A stretch of DNA of 64,000 nucleotides, from assembly GCA_963575745.1 (NCBI GenBank), contig CAUYUJ010014604.1, positions 623,023-687,022 of the forward strand, written 5' to 3'. Numbering within the stretch: the stretch's first letter is position 1; every line of letters starts with the position of its first letter. Both the position numbers and the translations under genes were made by a program. The stretch is from Prorocentrum cordatum (lineage: Eukaryota; Sar; Dinophyceae; Prorocentrales; Prorocentraceae). Shown here piece by piece: positions 30,387 to 39,927 of this stretch. The notes below the pieces were generated by a model. The model saw only the letters and a list, made by a program, of their open reading frames with translations. It was not told where the DNA came from and ran no database searches.

Positions 30387-32417
30387 TTGGGTCTCCCCCG
30401 CTCGCGAATCTCGTTCCGGGGGCGAGAACCAGAGCCTGGCAAGCTGCCGGCTCCTCCCTGGGCCGCGCCCTGGCGCTGCATAGCAATTGCACCGTCCGGC
30501 GGCCGCGATCCCTCTGGGCCTACCTACATACTACCGCCTGGAATAACCCCACGTGGGCGGATCTCTGCGGGGACCTTTCCTTGCGCGGTCGACGCAATCT
30601 CAAACGCCACTCAGACCGGCACGCGAAAGGTGGGCTGCTGGAGCGTCAGGTATCTCAAAAGCACGACTGCGCACAAAAACATAATCAAACACGCCTTCTT
30701 AACTCAGATGACCACCAACGGGAGGATCGGACTCATACAGGAGACCCACTGGACGGAGCACGAAGCGGCCGTCTGGTCCACCATGTTCCACGCTCGCACC
30801 CTGATCGCCTCACCAGCCTACATTGGACCAGCTGGGGGCTGCGCCGGCGGAGTGGCAATGCTCATTCTGCACGGCACAACGCTCCTCCAGGCCGAAGACC
30901 TCGTCCCTGGGTGCGCCGTCGCAGCCACGATCAGACGAGGTGATAGCACCTACCGCCTGGTATGGGTGTACCTCCCTCCATCCAGAAAGGCCGAGACCAT
31001 CGAGGCCATTCGTCAGGCCATCGAGAGATGGGACGATGCCCCCACGTACTGGGGGGGTGACGTGAACATTCAAATTGACAACCCCAGAGATGGCGAAACT
31101 GATGAGGCGGCGGCTCTCTCTGACCTACTTTCGCTGACCGGATCTAGCGTCTTCCATTGTGACGGGCCCACCAGGGTGGATGCGGACAACGAGTCGCAGA
31201 TCGACATTGTTGCGTGCCCCTTCCGACAGCTTGGGGCCTATGGAGTCAGGAAGGCCTGGAAGCCCTCAGTCTCTGACCACGCCATCCTGTACCTGCAGCC
31301 ACAGGGTGCCCCCAGAACTCGCAGAGACAACACCATTCGTGCCGGTGACCTAAGAACTCTATACGCCTTCCTCGAACGCACATTCGGGCTGCCTGACATT
31401 GACCTGACTGGCCTCTTACAACCCGCCGACTGGGTCCGTCCGGCGGCCCCTGGGCATTTCCCAGCCAGACACAGTGACAACGACGACGGCGAAGGAGAGA
31501 GGGAACAGGAGCCGTCTGCTCCACCTCCAGCCCCCAACCTGGTTGCCGATCACACCGCCCCCCTATTGCCTGCCCTCCTCACTCTTGGTCGCCACGCCAT
31601 GTCCGCTGCCATACAAGACTGGTGGAGGAAGTGGCGCAGGAGCAAAACCAACCGCTCACCAGGTACCCTGCTCGCGGCGGCGGCGAGATCTGAGTCCAAC
31701 ACACGCCCAGTGGGGGCACTCGCGGCCTGGCTCGCCGAGAATGAGTGGGACGGCAACGACTTGACCCCTCAGCAGGCCGCCCTTTGGCTGCGGAGGTGGG
31801 ACAACGACGCTGCTCAGAGACGCGCCGCCCGCCTCACCCCCGCGCAAAGGGGCCCCGGGGTCGAGCGCCCCGCTCTCGCCTCCCACTATCGCACGGGTCG
31901 TGGAATCTTCGTCAGGACGCACGCTATCCTGGGTGTACGTGACCCGGATGGGAGGTGGAAGGAGCGCACGAAGGAAGTCGACGACGTCCTATGGCGGAGC
32001 CGAAGTCTGATCTGGCAAACCGCTCCCCCCCTTCCCCCAGCTGCGGACCGTATCCTCGACGAATACTTCAGGCATAACGATATTGGACAGTTCCCAGATT
32101 CCCCCAACCCACAGTGGGGCAGGATTGCCTCCCTCGTCTTGGGTCCGAGCGGCAGCGCCCCCGGGGTGTGCGGAGAACCTTGCGAGCTGTACCATCCTGG
32201 GGCCCGCTTCGTTGCCGGTCTGCTTGCCCAGGCCTGGTACGCCGCGGATCTGAACCCAGAACTCTTGGACCAGGTCCTAGGCCCCTCCATCGATCTTCTG
32301 GTCTGGATTGGCAAAAAACCTGCCGCCGAGCTACCCGACGACATGCGACCTTACAGCTCCCCACTTGCCTACGAAGGCTGCACGGTGCAACCATGGCCGA
32401 CTGCCTCGGCCCCGTGA
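30387..32417 (+). CDS. Endonuclease (EEP/APE-type) of LINE-like element
   Basis: The frame continues that of the methyltransferase after one TAG. Residues about 75-320 have the endonuclease/exonuclease/phosphatase signatures used by LINEs to nick the target: GCWSVRYLKS, IGLIQETHW (metal-binding Glu), YWGGDVNIQ (D and N), SQIDIVACP, and VSDHAILYL (final D-H). Residues about 340-640 are the linker to RT, with R/P-rich and W-rich stretches (WRKWRRSKTNR, LWLRRWDNDAA). The frame then shifts near 32340-32360, and its last 30 codons (ending TGA 32415) are out of phase with the RT. Confidence 0.85.
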   Translation: MGLPRSRISFRGREPEPGKLPAPPWAAPWRCIAIAPSGGRDPSGPTYILPPGITPRGRISAGTFPCAVDAISNATQTGTRKVGCWSVRYLKSTTAHKNIIKHAFLTQMTTNGRIGLIQETHWTEHEAAVWSTMFHARTLIASPAYIGPAGGCAGGVAMLILHGTTLLQAEDLVPGCAVAATIRRGDSTYRLVWVYLPPSRKAETIEAIRQAIERWDDAPTYWGGDVNIQIDNPRDGETDEAAALSDLLSLTGSSVFHCDGPTRVDADNESQIDIVACPFRQLGAYGVRKAWKPSVSDHAILYLQPQGAPRTRRDNTIRAGDLRTLYAFLERTFGLPDIDLTGLLQPADWVRPAAPGHFPARHSDNDDGEGEREQEPSAPPPAPNLVADHTAPLLPALLTLGRHAMSAAIQDWWRKWRRSKTNRSPGTLLAAAARSESNTRPVGALAAWLAENEWDGNDLTPQQAALWLRRWDNDAAQRRAARLTPAQRGPGVERPALASHYRTGRGIFVRTHAILGVRDPDGRWKERTKEVDDVLWRSRSLIWQTAPPLPPAADRILDEYFRHNDIGQFPDSPNPQWGRIASLVLGPSGSAPGVCGEPCELYHPGARFVAGLLAQAWYAADLNPELLDQVLGPSIDLLVWIGKKPAAELPDDMRPYSSPLAYEGCTVQPWPTASAP

Positions 32418-34581
32418 TCGAACCCAGGCTCAGCCCTAACCAAGCAGCCAAGCGCGGGGGACAGTGTGGCCCCAATATCACTTCCGCTACCAACCACCTT
32501 GCCCTGGATCCAGTAGCCGACACCGAACCCGGGCCCGCGTGGGCGGCCCTGCTCGGCGTGCACCAGGACGCCGTAGACCAGTATATACAGGACGCCACGA
32601 GGCACTTAGGTCCTGCTCCCGGCACTGCCGTCCTCTTCTGCGACCAGAACAAAGCCTTTGAGCGTATATCCTTGCAATGGATGGGGCAGCTGACGAAGCG
32701 ATGCCAATTTCCCAGCTGGCTCCTGCACTCCGTGCATGGCCTGGTCGGCAGCAGGAGCGTACGTACCTGTAAAGGTAGGTACAAGAGCAGAATAAGGAGA
32801 CTCCTACGATCCATCGGAATGGGAGGCACCGCCTCTCCACTCCTGGTGCTTGGGGTACGACCCTCTCATCAGCGCCCTTGCCAACATTACTGGGGCGGAC
32901 GACCCGACATACGTGGGCGACCTGGCCGCCCTTCTTGGCGCCACTGCCCAGACACTCCGTGCCGGCATCGCACTGCCCTGGCTCGCAAGGACGGCAGGGC
33001 TCTTGGTTGAAGCCCACAAGTGCAGGGGGATCGAGGCCCCATCCGGAATCGACGTCAGACAGCACCTTGCCACGGCCCCCGTGGACTTCACCGATAACGG
33101 CACCACGACGACGGTCACAGGCCTTCCAGCGGGGCTTATCCTGGAGATGATCAGGCGGACCTGCGGGCCTGACAGCGCGGCGCTGTGCACTCCCTGGAGC
33201 TGCCCATGCAGGTGCAACTTTAAGACGGCACTGGTTCCAGCCAGCGACCACGGTTGGTGGAGACGTGCCATGGACTACACCCCGTTTGGCTCCTCCGCCG
33301 CGCGCCCCCAGTGGCCCTACCTTGGCGCCTGCGTCGTATCTCGGGCCGCCGAAGGAGAGCTTGCCGCCTCGGGGCGCAATGACCCGAGGACAACTCGACG
33401 CCCTCGTTGCCGGCACCTGGGGCAAACCTCTGCCCAAGCTCCGGGACCGAGCCATGGCCCTGCACCTTGCCAACATGTCTCCCACCAAAACCGCCCTTGC
33501 CTGGAACACCTATCTCATTGCGCTCATCCCCTACCCCTCTCATTACTCCCTCCCCGACACCGTGCATGAAAGGACGCTCTGGGCCCACCTGCGGGTCGCT
33601 CTCGGCCTTGCCTCCGCTTCTTGGATTCCCGACAACATCCTCACGGGTCTGGGCATCCGCTTCCAGGTTTCTGGCTGCCCCAAGTGCCCGGTCGCCACCT
33701 CGCGTGCGATCGCGGCCAGGGCGCGCGCCCTGGACGACCTGCGGGGCCCGCCGCAGGCACGGCACAAGGCGGGGAGAAGGTGGAATAAACACGTGAAATG
33801 GGCCCGGGAATTCACCCCGCGGAACGAACCCCACAGACCCGGCTCCAAGGTGCTGACTGACTCCAGGGCTGCTGACTTATTCAATCGTGCGATGAGAGAG
33901 CCCCCCCGACGGCGGGCTCGCTACTCTGGGCGCGTGGTTTATGTCGCGGCCTGGACGCAGCTCCACGGACATACTGTGAGCAGTTGGTTTGCCACAGCCA
34001 GCAATGAGCGCAGGTGGGCCCAAACAGACGGCGCGGAATGGTCTCTCCTGGGGCACTGTGCCTCCTTCGCCGAGGCACATCACGTCCTTCGAATCCTGGC
34101 CAACGGACTGCCCGGGTCCGCGCGCTGGCGAAGCGTGGCAGACAGGATCCCCCACCAGTGCAGCTGCGGCAGGTCGGCCAAAAGAGTTTGGCTCACTGTC
34201 GGGCAACGGGACCACGGCCAGGCCTGGTGTGACTCCTGCCTCGGGCCCTGGAGCGGGGAGGCCGCTCTCTGGCCTCTCCTTGGCGACGACGTTCTCCCCG
34301 AAGATCTGCGTCCACTTGCTGCAGAGCGAAGAAGTCATCACGTCAGCATCAGCGTCCCTATGCGGCAGGGACTCTATGGAGCCTGCCCTCTCTGTGGCCT
34401 TGGGGAAGCCACCGCCGAGCACGTATGGTGCTGGTGCCCCGCGGCCGCCCTCGCTTGGGAAAAAGCTAGAGGCCCAGACCACCCCAGAGACCTTGCCACG
34501 GCGAGGTGCACCAGGGGACAGCACCAGAGATTAGCTTGCCGCTTATTGTATTACACCAGACCTCCTTCAGATACTGTGTGA
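32330..34581 (+). pseudogene. Reverse transcriptase of the giant element, frame-broken
   Basis: The RT begins with QLPTCLRRLHGATMADC and RLSPNQAAKRGGQCGPNI (frame 32114-33010). Motif A is FCDQNKAFERI and motif B is GMGGTASPLL. Another phase (32850-33569) then carries motif C as Y-V-G-D, where Y-A/V-D-D is expected: codon 32916-32918 is GGC in place of an Asp codon. The thumb and C-terminal part lie in a third phase (33265-34581), ending with the LINE-type zinc knuckle CPLCGLGEATAEHVWCWC. Two frameshifts and a missing catalytic Asp make this copy inactive as it stands. Confidence 0.85.
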
Positions 34582-35732
34582 ACCTGGGTTGCACTCCTAT
34601 GGGTGCCGACGAAGCCGCCAGGCTCATCGTCCAGGGCATCACTGTGCCCGATTCCGATCTCCAGGAAGACGACGAGGAGGATGATGACATGCACGAAGGG
34701 CAGCCTCCGGCCGCACCGGCGGATGAAACCGCGGTCTGGGCCCCTATGCTCGACCCCTGTCAGCAGTGCAATCCCCAAGGGCCACACCTGCTGCGCATAT
34801 GCGGGGCCGCCGGGCCGCACTTCGGTAGACAGGCGCCACGAGCCGGAGGGGAAATCCGGCGCCTCCCGGTCGCAACCAGGGCCACACGAAGTGGGGATCG
34901 GCTCGCCGTTCTCCAAACTTGCGACCCCAGGGCGAGCTGGATGCCCCCGGGGGTGGGCTGGTTCCCATGCCCCAGGACAGACAGGGACCCCAGTGCCCTC
35001 TGGACCAAGGCCTATTGCAGGCTCTGCGACCAGCACACCCTCGTGCTCAGAGCTGGCAGGGATATGGATGCGGGTGAGGAAATTACTGTCGGGAACTCCC
35101 CGCTCCCCGCCGCCGACGCTGCCCAATGGCCCTATGAGCTCACGTTCGACGGAGGAGCGCGCCGAATCGGTGAGGGCGACAAAGTCTCCGGTGCGGCAGC
35201 CGTCCTCTGGAGACATGACCCGCACCGCGGCTACCCGCGTGTCGTTGCGGTCGCTGTTGTCGCCCTCCCAGGCTGTGACAACGCACAGACGGCAGAAGCC
35301 TCAGGGTGCAGAGCTGGCCTCGCCCTGCCCCCCCACGTCGAGAGCGCTCTCCGAGGTGTCAGGGTGGTAGGCGACAACCTAGCGGCCATCCGATACGGGG
35401 CCGGCACCGGTCGCTGTCGACGGCTCCACCTGGCGCAGCAGATGGATTTTGTCCTCAGGCAAGCCAGTGAGTCCAGCTGGGCCCTTACATGGCAGGCAGT
35501 ACGACGCCGCCTCAACAAAACAGCCGACCGCCTTGCGACTCTAGGGTTTTTTTGGGCATACGCCCTCCGACACGCCGGTGACCTGGCGGTCACCTCCTGG
35601 ATCGTCTGGGATGGTTCCCAGCGCCCCCCTCCTCCCCTCTTCCCCGCCGCGGGTGTCGACCTCTGCGACTTGGACCAGGTTGCCCGGTTCGTTGACGCTC
35701 TCGAAAATCCTTCTCCCCCCTCTCTCCCCTGA
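34506..35732 (+). CDS. RNase H domain of the giant element
   Basis: A 408-codon frame overlaps the end of the RT in another phase. Residues about 210-350 are RNase HI-like: YELTFDGGARR (first Asp), NAQTAEASGCRAGL (Glu), VRVVGDNLAAIRYG (Asp) and RRRLNKTADRLATLGF (last Asp), so the D-E-D-D set is complete. The N-terminal 200 residues have an acidic stretch (SDLQEDDEEDDDMHEG) and several Cys (DPCQQCNP, YCRLCDQH), possibly zinc-binding. RNase H after RT fits LINE clades that carry this domain. Ends at TGA, followed by two further hairpin motifs (35768-35817). Confidence 0.85.
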   Translation: MHQGTAPEISLPLIVLHQTSFRYCVNLGCTPMGADEAARLIVQGITVPDSDLQEDDEEDDDMHEGQPPAAPADETAVWAPMLDPCQQCNPQGPHLLRICGAAGPHFGRQAPRAGGEIRRLPVATRATRSGDRLAVLQTCDPRASWMPPGVGWFPCPRTDRDPSALWTKAYCRLCDQHTLVLRAGRDMDAGEEITVGNSPLPAADAAQWPYELTFDGGARRIGEGDKVSGAAAVLWRHDPHRGYPRVVAVAVVALPGCDNAQTAEASGCRAGLALPPHVESALRGVRVVGDNLAAIRYGAGTGRCRRLHLAQQMDFVLRQASESSWALTWQAVRRRLNKTADRLATLGFFWAYALRHAGDLAVTSWIVWDGSQRPPPPLFPAAGVDLCDLDQVARFVDALENPSPPSLP

Positions 35733-35844
35733 TCGCCCCCGCCCCGACACACTAAGGTCCCGACAGTGCGCAGCCTTTAGCTGCCGCAGTGATAGCCAGC
35801 AGCCTTCAGCTGCCGCCCTGGGACCGACGTGACGCCTTGGGATC

Positions 35845-36198
35845 ATGCCTAAGAACAACCAAGGCCCCATCCGACGATGGCCCTCCTGTCTGCCGTGCAG
35901 TGAGGACGGGCCGCCAGTGCGCATGGGCACGCGTGTCTTCCTGGCCCGTTTCTGTCCCTGGATGCGTTGGGTCTACTTCGACGGCGGGTGGCGCCACTGG
36001 TGCGAAATCTGCCAAGAGCCCGTAGACGACACACAGCACATCCTAAGCGACAAGCACTACGAGATGTCGGTTGCGCGTTACCAGGTGCAGGTACACAGGC
36101 CTCCAGTTCTACCTGAACACGGCCGCGCCTGGGACAACGTGTCCCGCGTCCCTCCACTGGACCCCATCCCGGACCACAGGAGGAGTGTGCAAGACTAG
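35845..36198 (+). CDS. Small C2H2-type zinc finger ORF
   Basis: 117 codons, ATG start. WCEICQEPVDDTQHILSDKH fits C-x2-C-x8-H-x5-H, like the single zinc fingers of RNA-binding U1-type proteins. The N-terminus is basic (MPKNNQGPIRRWP). It follows the RNase H ORF by 110 bp on the same strand and its stop (TAG 36196-36198) lies at the left foot of a predicted hairpin (36195-36273). It may be the last ORF of the element; function unknown. Confidence 0.55.
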   Translation: MPKNNQGPIRRWPSCLPCSEDGPPVRMGTRVFLARFCPWMRWVYFDGGWRHWCEICQEPVDDTQHILSDKHYEMSVARYQVQVHRPPVLPEHGRAWDNVSRVPPLDPIPDHRRSVQD

Positions 36199-36273
36199 CC
36201 ATGGCAGGGGTGAGGGGGAGCCACTGACCGAGGCGGGTCGGTAGCCCCCACTCTAACCTGCGGGATTGGCTAG
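36195..36273 (+). repeat. Imperfect hairpin after the last ORF
   Basis: CTAGCCA (36195-36201) pairs with TGGCTAG (36267-36273). Further pairing with bulges runs through GCAGGGGTGAGGGGG against CCCCCACTCTAACCTGC, and GGGTCGG lies near the tip. A structured 3' end is a common feature of LINE RNAs that the RT recognises, so this could mark the real 3' end of the coding part. This is inference; no family match is available. Confidence 0.45.
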
Positions 36274-37700
36274 TCCTTCACCCTCGCCGCTGTTGTGCTG
36301 GGTCACGGGTCTTCGTGTGCTTGGACTTTCGTGGTCAATGGGTAGGGTTTGGTGGAGGGGGGGCACGGCTAACCCATGCCCCTCCGGGGGCGCCCCCTCT
36401 TGAGCCTTCGGTGGTGTTAGGTTCGTTGCTATTGTTTTGGGTCACTGGCCACTGGCACTTGCGAGCCTATCACTGGACACATTTGATTGTGCGGGGGCGG
36501 GAGTGTACAACCCACTTCGTCCAAACACCTATCAGGGGCGGTTGGGTCTCCGGACCTTTCCCCTGATGGTGGGCGGGGTGGCAGGGCGGCGACGCCCTTG
36601 GTCTAGGCGCACCGTCAAATGGGTGTGCACATGTCGTTCGGCGGTGGTTTCGGCCATGGTCGGGCGGGGTGTGCAGTCCCTGGGCGCCGGTCTCACTCGG
36701 CGGTGGTTTCGGCCATGGTCGGGCGGGGTGGGCGTCCTAAAACGACCCATCGAAACCAGAAGGTGGTAATAAGGGCCAACTTAGATGGGAGCGCGGAGTG
36801 AACAGGATAGGGAAGCTATGAAGAGGGCGAGAGCTTGGTAACGGAATGCGAGGTCCATGAACACGAAGCGTCTGGGGACACGAGCGCCACACAACAAGTT
36901 TCGGTTTTTGGCTGCGCTGCCCGTGTTGGTGTTTCTACACCGCACGCTGACGATGGCGGGTTCCCCCGACCATCTGGGGGCGGCACAAGGTTGGGCTTGC
37001 CCCATCCATCTGCGCCAGGTCGCCGGTTTCCACCGAGTGGCCAGCCGCCCCCCGCCCCACGCGGCCGGGGAGAAACGTGTGGCGTGTTATTGAGTGAAAT
37101 TGTTTTGTGGGTGATGTTTCCGTGAATCTCGTCTCTCGGGCGCTCTTTTTAGGACGAACGTCTGGATCGTCACGCTCCCCCCGTGGGTGGGGTCCCAGGG
37201 GGCGGGGTCTCCCCTTCGGGCCTCCTGGGGCCTGGACCCAGGGTGGAGCGTCATGCAGCCTTGCAGTTCTGGGCCTCTTGGCGCGTCGGCCCCCCAATAG
37301 GGGTCGGTATGACTAAATGCATCAAGTGGGGCCACTGTGCGTGGTGCTCACCGCTGTTGCGGCCGCCTCCATGGGGGGCCGGGTCGGGCGCACCCCTTTT
37401 CTCGATGTGCCTCTGCTATTGTGTTGCGCGCCTCGGGCGGTCGTTGTGTGGGCTGGTGCGGGTTTTGTTGCGGGGCTGCGCGCGCGATCGAGACGCGACG
37501 GTCTTCCCTCGTCCCATGGTTGCCCCCCCCCCTGCCACTCTCTGGTCGGGCTCCCCTCCCCCCCTCCCCTCCCCCCTCCTCGGGCCCCTTGGTTCTCGTC
37601 CTGGTTTTCCTCTTCTGGCCTCCTGGGCTCCTGCTCCCCGCGTCCCCCCCCTGGGGGCAGACTGGAAAAGGGCGGCAGGGGGGCCAGCCGCTGTGGGCTT
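36274..37700. other. No supported gene
   Basis: GC-rich DNA with many overlapping short frames and G-runs or C-runs. It holds one direct repeat (36639-36729). Composition alone explains the open frames. Confidence 0.5.
36639..36729 (+). repeat. 32-bp direct repeat, 59 bp apart
   Basis: The word CGGCGGTGGTTTCGGCCATG, continuing GTCGGGCGGGGT, occurs at 36639-36670 and at 36698-36729 without mismatch. A partial relative (GGTGGGCGGGGTGG) lies near 36565. Confidence 0.85.
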
Positions 37701-38341
37701 CCTCATCCTTCAGCTTGTACATAGAGGTTATACCGCCTGCTGGTCCGGGAGTCGCGCAGCGGCTACACCCCGGAGACGTGGGCGTGGACGTGGACGGTTG
37801 GCCCGACCCGAACACCTTTGTCACTCCTGGAAATCTGTGGAGCAACTGTGCAGGGGGTTCCTGGGACGCTTATCACCATGTGTCTATCGTTCGGAAGCCC
37901 TGGCCCGGCTGGAGGCCCGTCAAACCCTCGGAGTCCCAGGGCGGTGTGCGTTCGCTCCCGGGTATCTCGTTCCCAGAAGACGCTCTGCACGTGCCCATCA
38001 CCTACCCTCTCTGGGACGACGCGCCAATGTACAACTGCCCTGGAGGTACCAGGTCCGACCCAGAGCTGGTGCGGACTCACCTGATGGACAGACGCGGAGC
38101 TACATGGACGGGCCTCAGACAGTCCGACCGCGGCGACGAGACCAGGATGCGAGCGAAATCTACCATTGGGCCCCCGCCTACCGTACCAGGGCAGGCCAAC
38201 GACGCCTCGGTCGGACCCCCACCCCCGCCCCCGCCGCCCCGCCCTCCGCCCGCCTGGGGCCCGCCCAATCAGCAGCGAAGAGTGGTGCTTTCCGAAGATA
38301 GGGCGATGCTCACCGAGGACCCAGACATCCGACGGCCTTGA
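37701..38341 (+). CDS. Hypothetical protein fragment
   Basis: The second half of the frame 37337-38341 looks protein-like, unlike its C-run-driven first half: VDVDGWPDPNTFVTPGNLWS, SWDAYHHVSIVRKPWPGWRP and a WDDAPMYNCPGG word, followed by an R/D-rich part and a poly-Pro run (38216-38250). It ends at TGA close to the perfect inverted repeat at 38345. I recognise no family and cannot fix the start; low confidence. Confidence 0.3.
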
Positions 38342-38344
38342 TTT

Positions 38345-38372
38345 AATTGAGGTCGTCGGGAAGACCTCAATT
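38345..38372. repeat. Perfect 10-bp inverted repeat followed by T-run
   Basis: AATTGAGGTC (38345-38354), loop GTCGGGAA, then GACCTCAATT (38363-38372) and further T. It looks like a bacterial intrinsic terminator but lies in eukaryotic DNA. A Pol III stop or a small foldback are other readings. It is followed by three GGGGTC/GGAGTCAT-type words (38379-38425). Confidence 0.8.
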
Positions 38373-38715
38373 TTTGATTGGGGTCGGGGGCAAAAATTGG
38401 GGTCATCTGAAAGAATTGGAGTCATTTCAACATAGACGTTGTTGCGTTACTCGAACATAGAATTCATGCGCCAACATATCATGCATGTCGACATATATGT
38501 CACGAATTCATGTGAAGTAGCGTTTTTTTTTGTTGGGGGGGGGGGGGGCTCTTCCTCTTTGTATCGCGTTGTTTGTTGGCAGCACGTTTTGTTTTGTTGT
38601 TTTGCTGTGTTTGTCTTGTGTTTTTTCCTCTCTTGTTTTTGGGGTGCACAGTGCTTGTGAGGAACAGCCAGTCCAGAGCGCAGCGGCCCGCTGTCAATGC
38701 ACCTCTCAGGCGCGC

Positions 38716-38717
<2 letters not shown>

Positions 38718-38770
<53 letters not shown>
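38718..38770. repeat. (CT)n microsatellite
   Basis: About 26 uninterrupted CT units. Long Leu-Ser and Arg-Glu frames across it are artefacts. A G-run (38536-38548) and G/C-rich low complexity flank it. Confidence 0.97.
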
Positions 38771-38773
<3 letters not shown>

Positions 38774-39484
38774 CAACAAAAACTAGAGCGTATCCCGCAG
38801 TGCGGCAGCGGCCGCATGCAGGGGGCGGAGATCGGTTCCCGCTGGATGTTTTCCGTTGTTTGTGATCGGGGGGGGGGTGGGGGGGTGGGGAGGCAAGGGG
38901 GGGCAGTGCCAGCGGCCGCCGCGGGCGCCGCGGCGTCGGCCTGGACGGCCGAGAAAAAAACATGCATGTGGTGCTCGTCTTTTTTCCACCAATCGCCGTC
39001 GTCCTCTTTGACGACCGATCGGCATCGTTGAATCTTCCTCCCCCTTTTGCGTTTTTTCTTTTATCGTTTTCTTCTAAAGCTGGAAGGCTGCGGGTGGTGG
39101 GACTGCCCGCGCTCGCAAAATGGTCGTGCGCGACTCGGTATCGTTCCAGCCCCCCCCCCCCCCCCCTCCCCCTCCTCCTGGGTTCCCCCCCCCTTGTCCT
39201 CCCATTCGACCATCCCTGGCGCGCCTGAACTATGAATTCTCGCGCGGCCCGCCGCGCGAACCGCGCGGCCTCCGCCCCAGCGTCCCCTTCCGTGGCTTTC
39301 TCCCCCTTGTGCATCCAACCCCGCATCAAAAGATGGCGTCTGCTGCGCTCGCGCTCGCGCTCGGCGTCCTGCCGCTGGCCGCGCGCGGGGCCCGCGGCAA
39401 GGATTGCAGGGCGATCCACGCCCGCCCCGCGTTCCCCCTCTCCTCCTTGGGTCTCGCCCCCTTTTCCTCGTCAGCAAATATTTG

Positions 39485-39523
39485 CTTTTACCCGCGTTGA
39501 AAAAAAAGGAACGCGGGTAAAAG
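39485..39523. repeat. Perfect 14-bp inverted repeat with A-rich loop
   Basis: CTTTTACCCGCGTT (39485-39498) and AACGCGGGTAAAAG (39510-39523) are exact reverse complements around an 11-nt loop GAAAAAAAAGG. It stands immediately before the TG microsatellite. It could be a small palindromic insertion or an RNA hairpin; nothing coding overlaps. Confidence 0.9.
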
Positions 39524-39540
39524 ATCATGACGCGTTGTGC

Positions 39541-39666
39541 GTGTGTGTGTGTGTGTTGTGTGTTGTGTGTGTGTGTTGTGTGTATGGGCTGCGTGTGTGT
39601 GTGTGTGTATGTGTGTGTGTGTGTTCTGTGTTGTGTGTGTGTTGCGTGTGTGTGTGCTGTGTGTGT

Positions 39667-39756
<90 letters not shown>
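39541..39756. repeat. (TG)n microsatellite, about 215 bp
   Basis: The first 130 bp are interrupted TG/TGT/GCG units; from about 39671 to 39754 the TG run is nearly perfect. The Cys-Val and His-Thr frames on the two strands are artefacts. Confidence 0.97.
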
Positions 39757-39927
39757 CGTGTGTGAGTGTGTGTTTGTTGTGTGTGCGTTGCGTGTGTAAT
39801 GCGAGGGAGGGGGCCCCACTTGCCCGCCCCTGCCCCCCCCCGTCATCAATGCACCTCTGACGCGCACGGCTCTCTCTCTTAAAACAAAAACAGACAGGCG
39901 AATATTCTCTCGACGCCTGCCTTCTCC

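Noticed and set aside
38345-38375. Inverted repeat plus T-run considered as a bacterial terminator
   Set aside because: Everything around it is eukaryotic retroelement and microsatellite DNA; kept only as an inverted repeat.
38447-39799. Leu-Ser, Arg-Glu, Cys-Val and His-Thr repeat proteins
   Set aside because: Direct translations of the (CT)n and (TG)n microsatellites.
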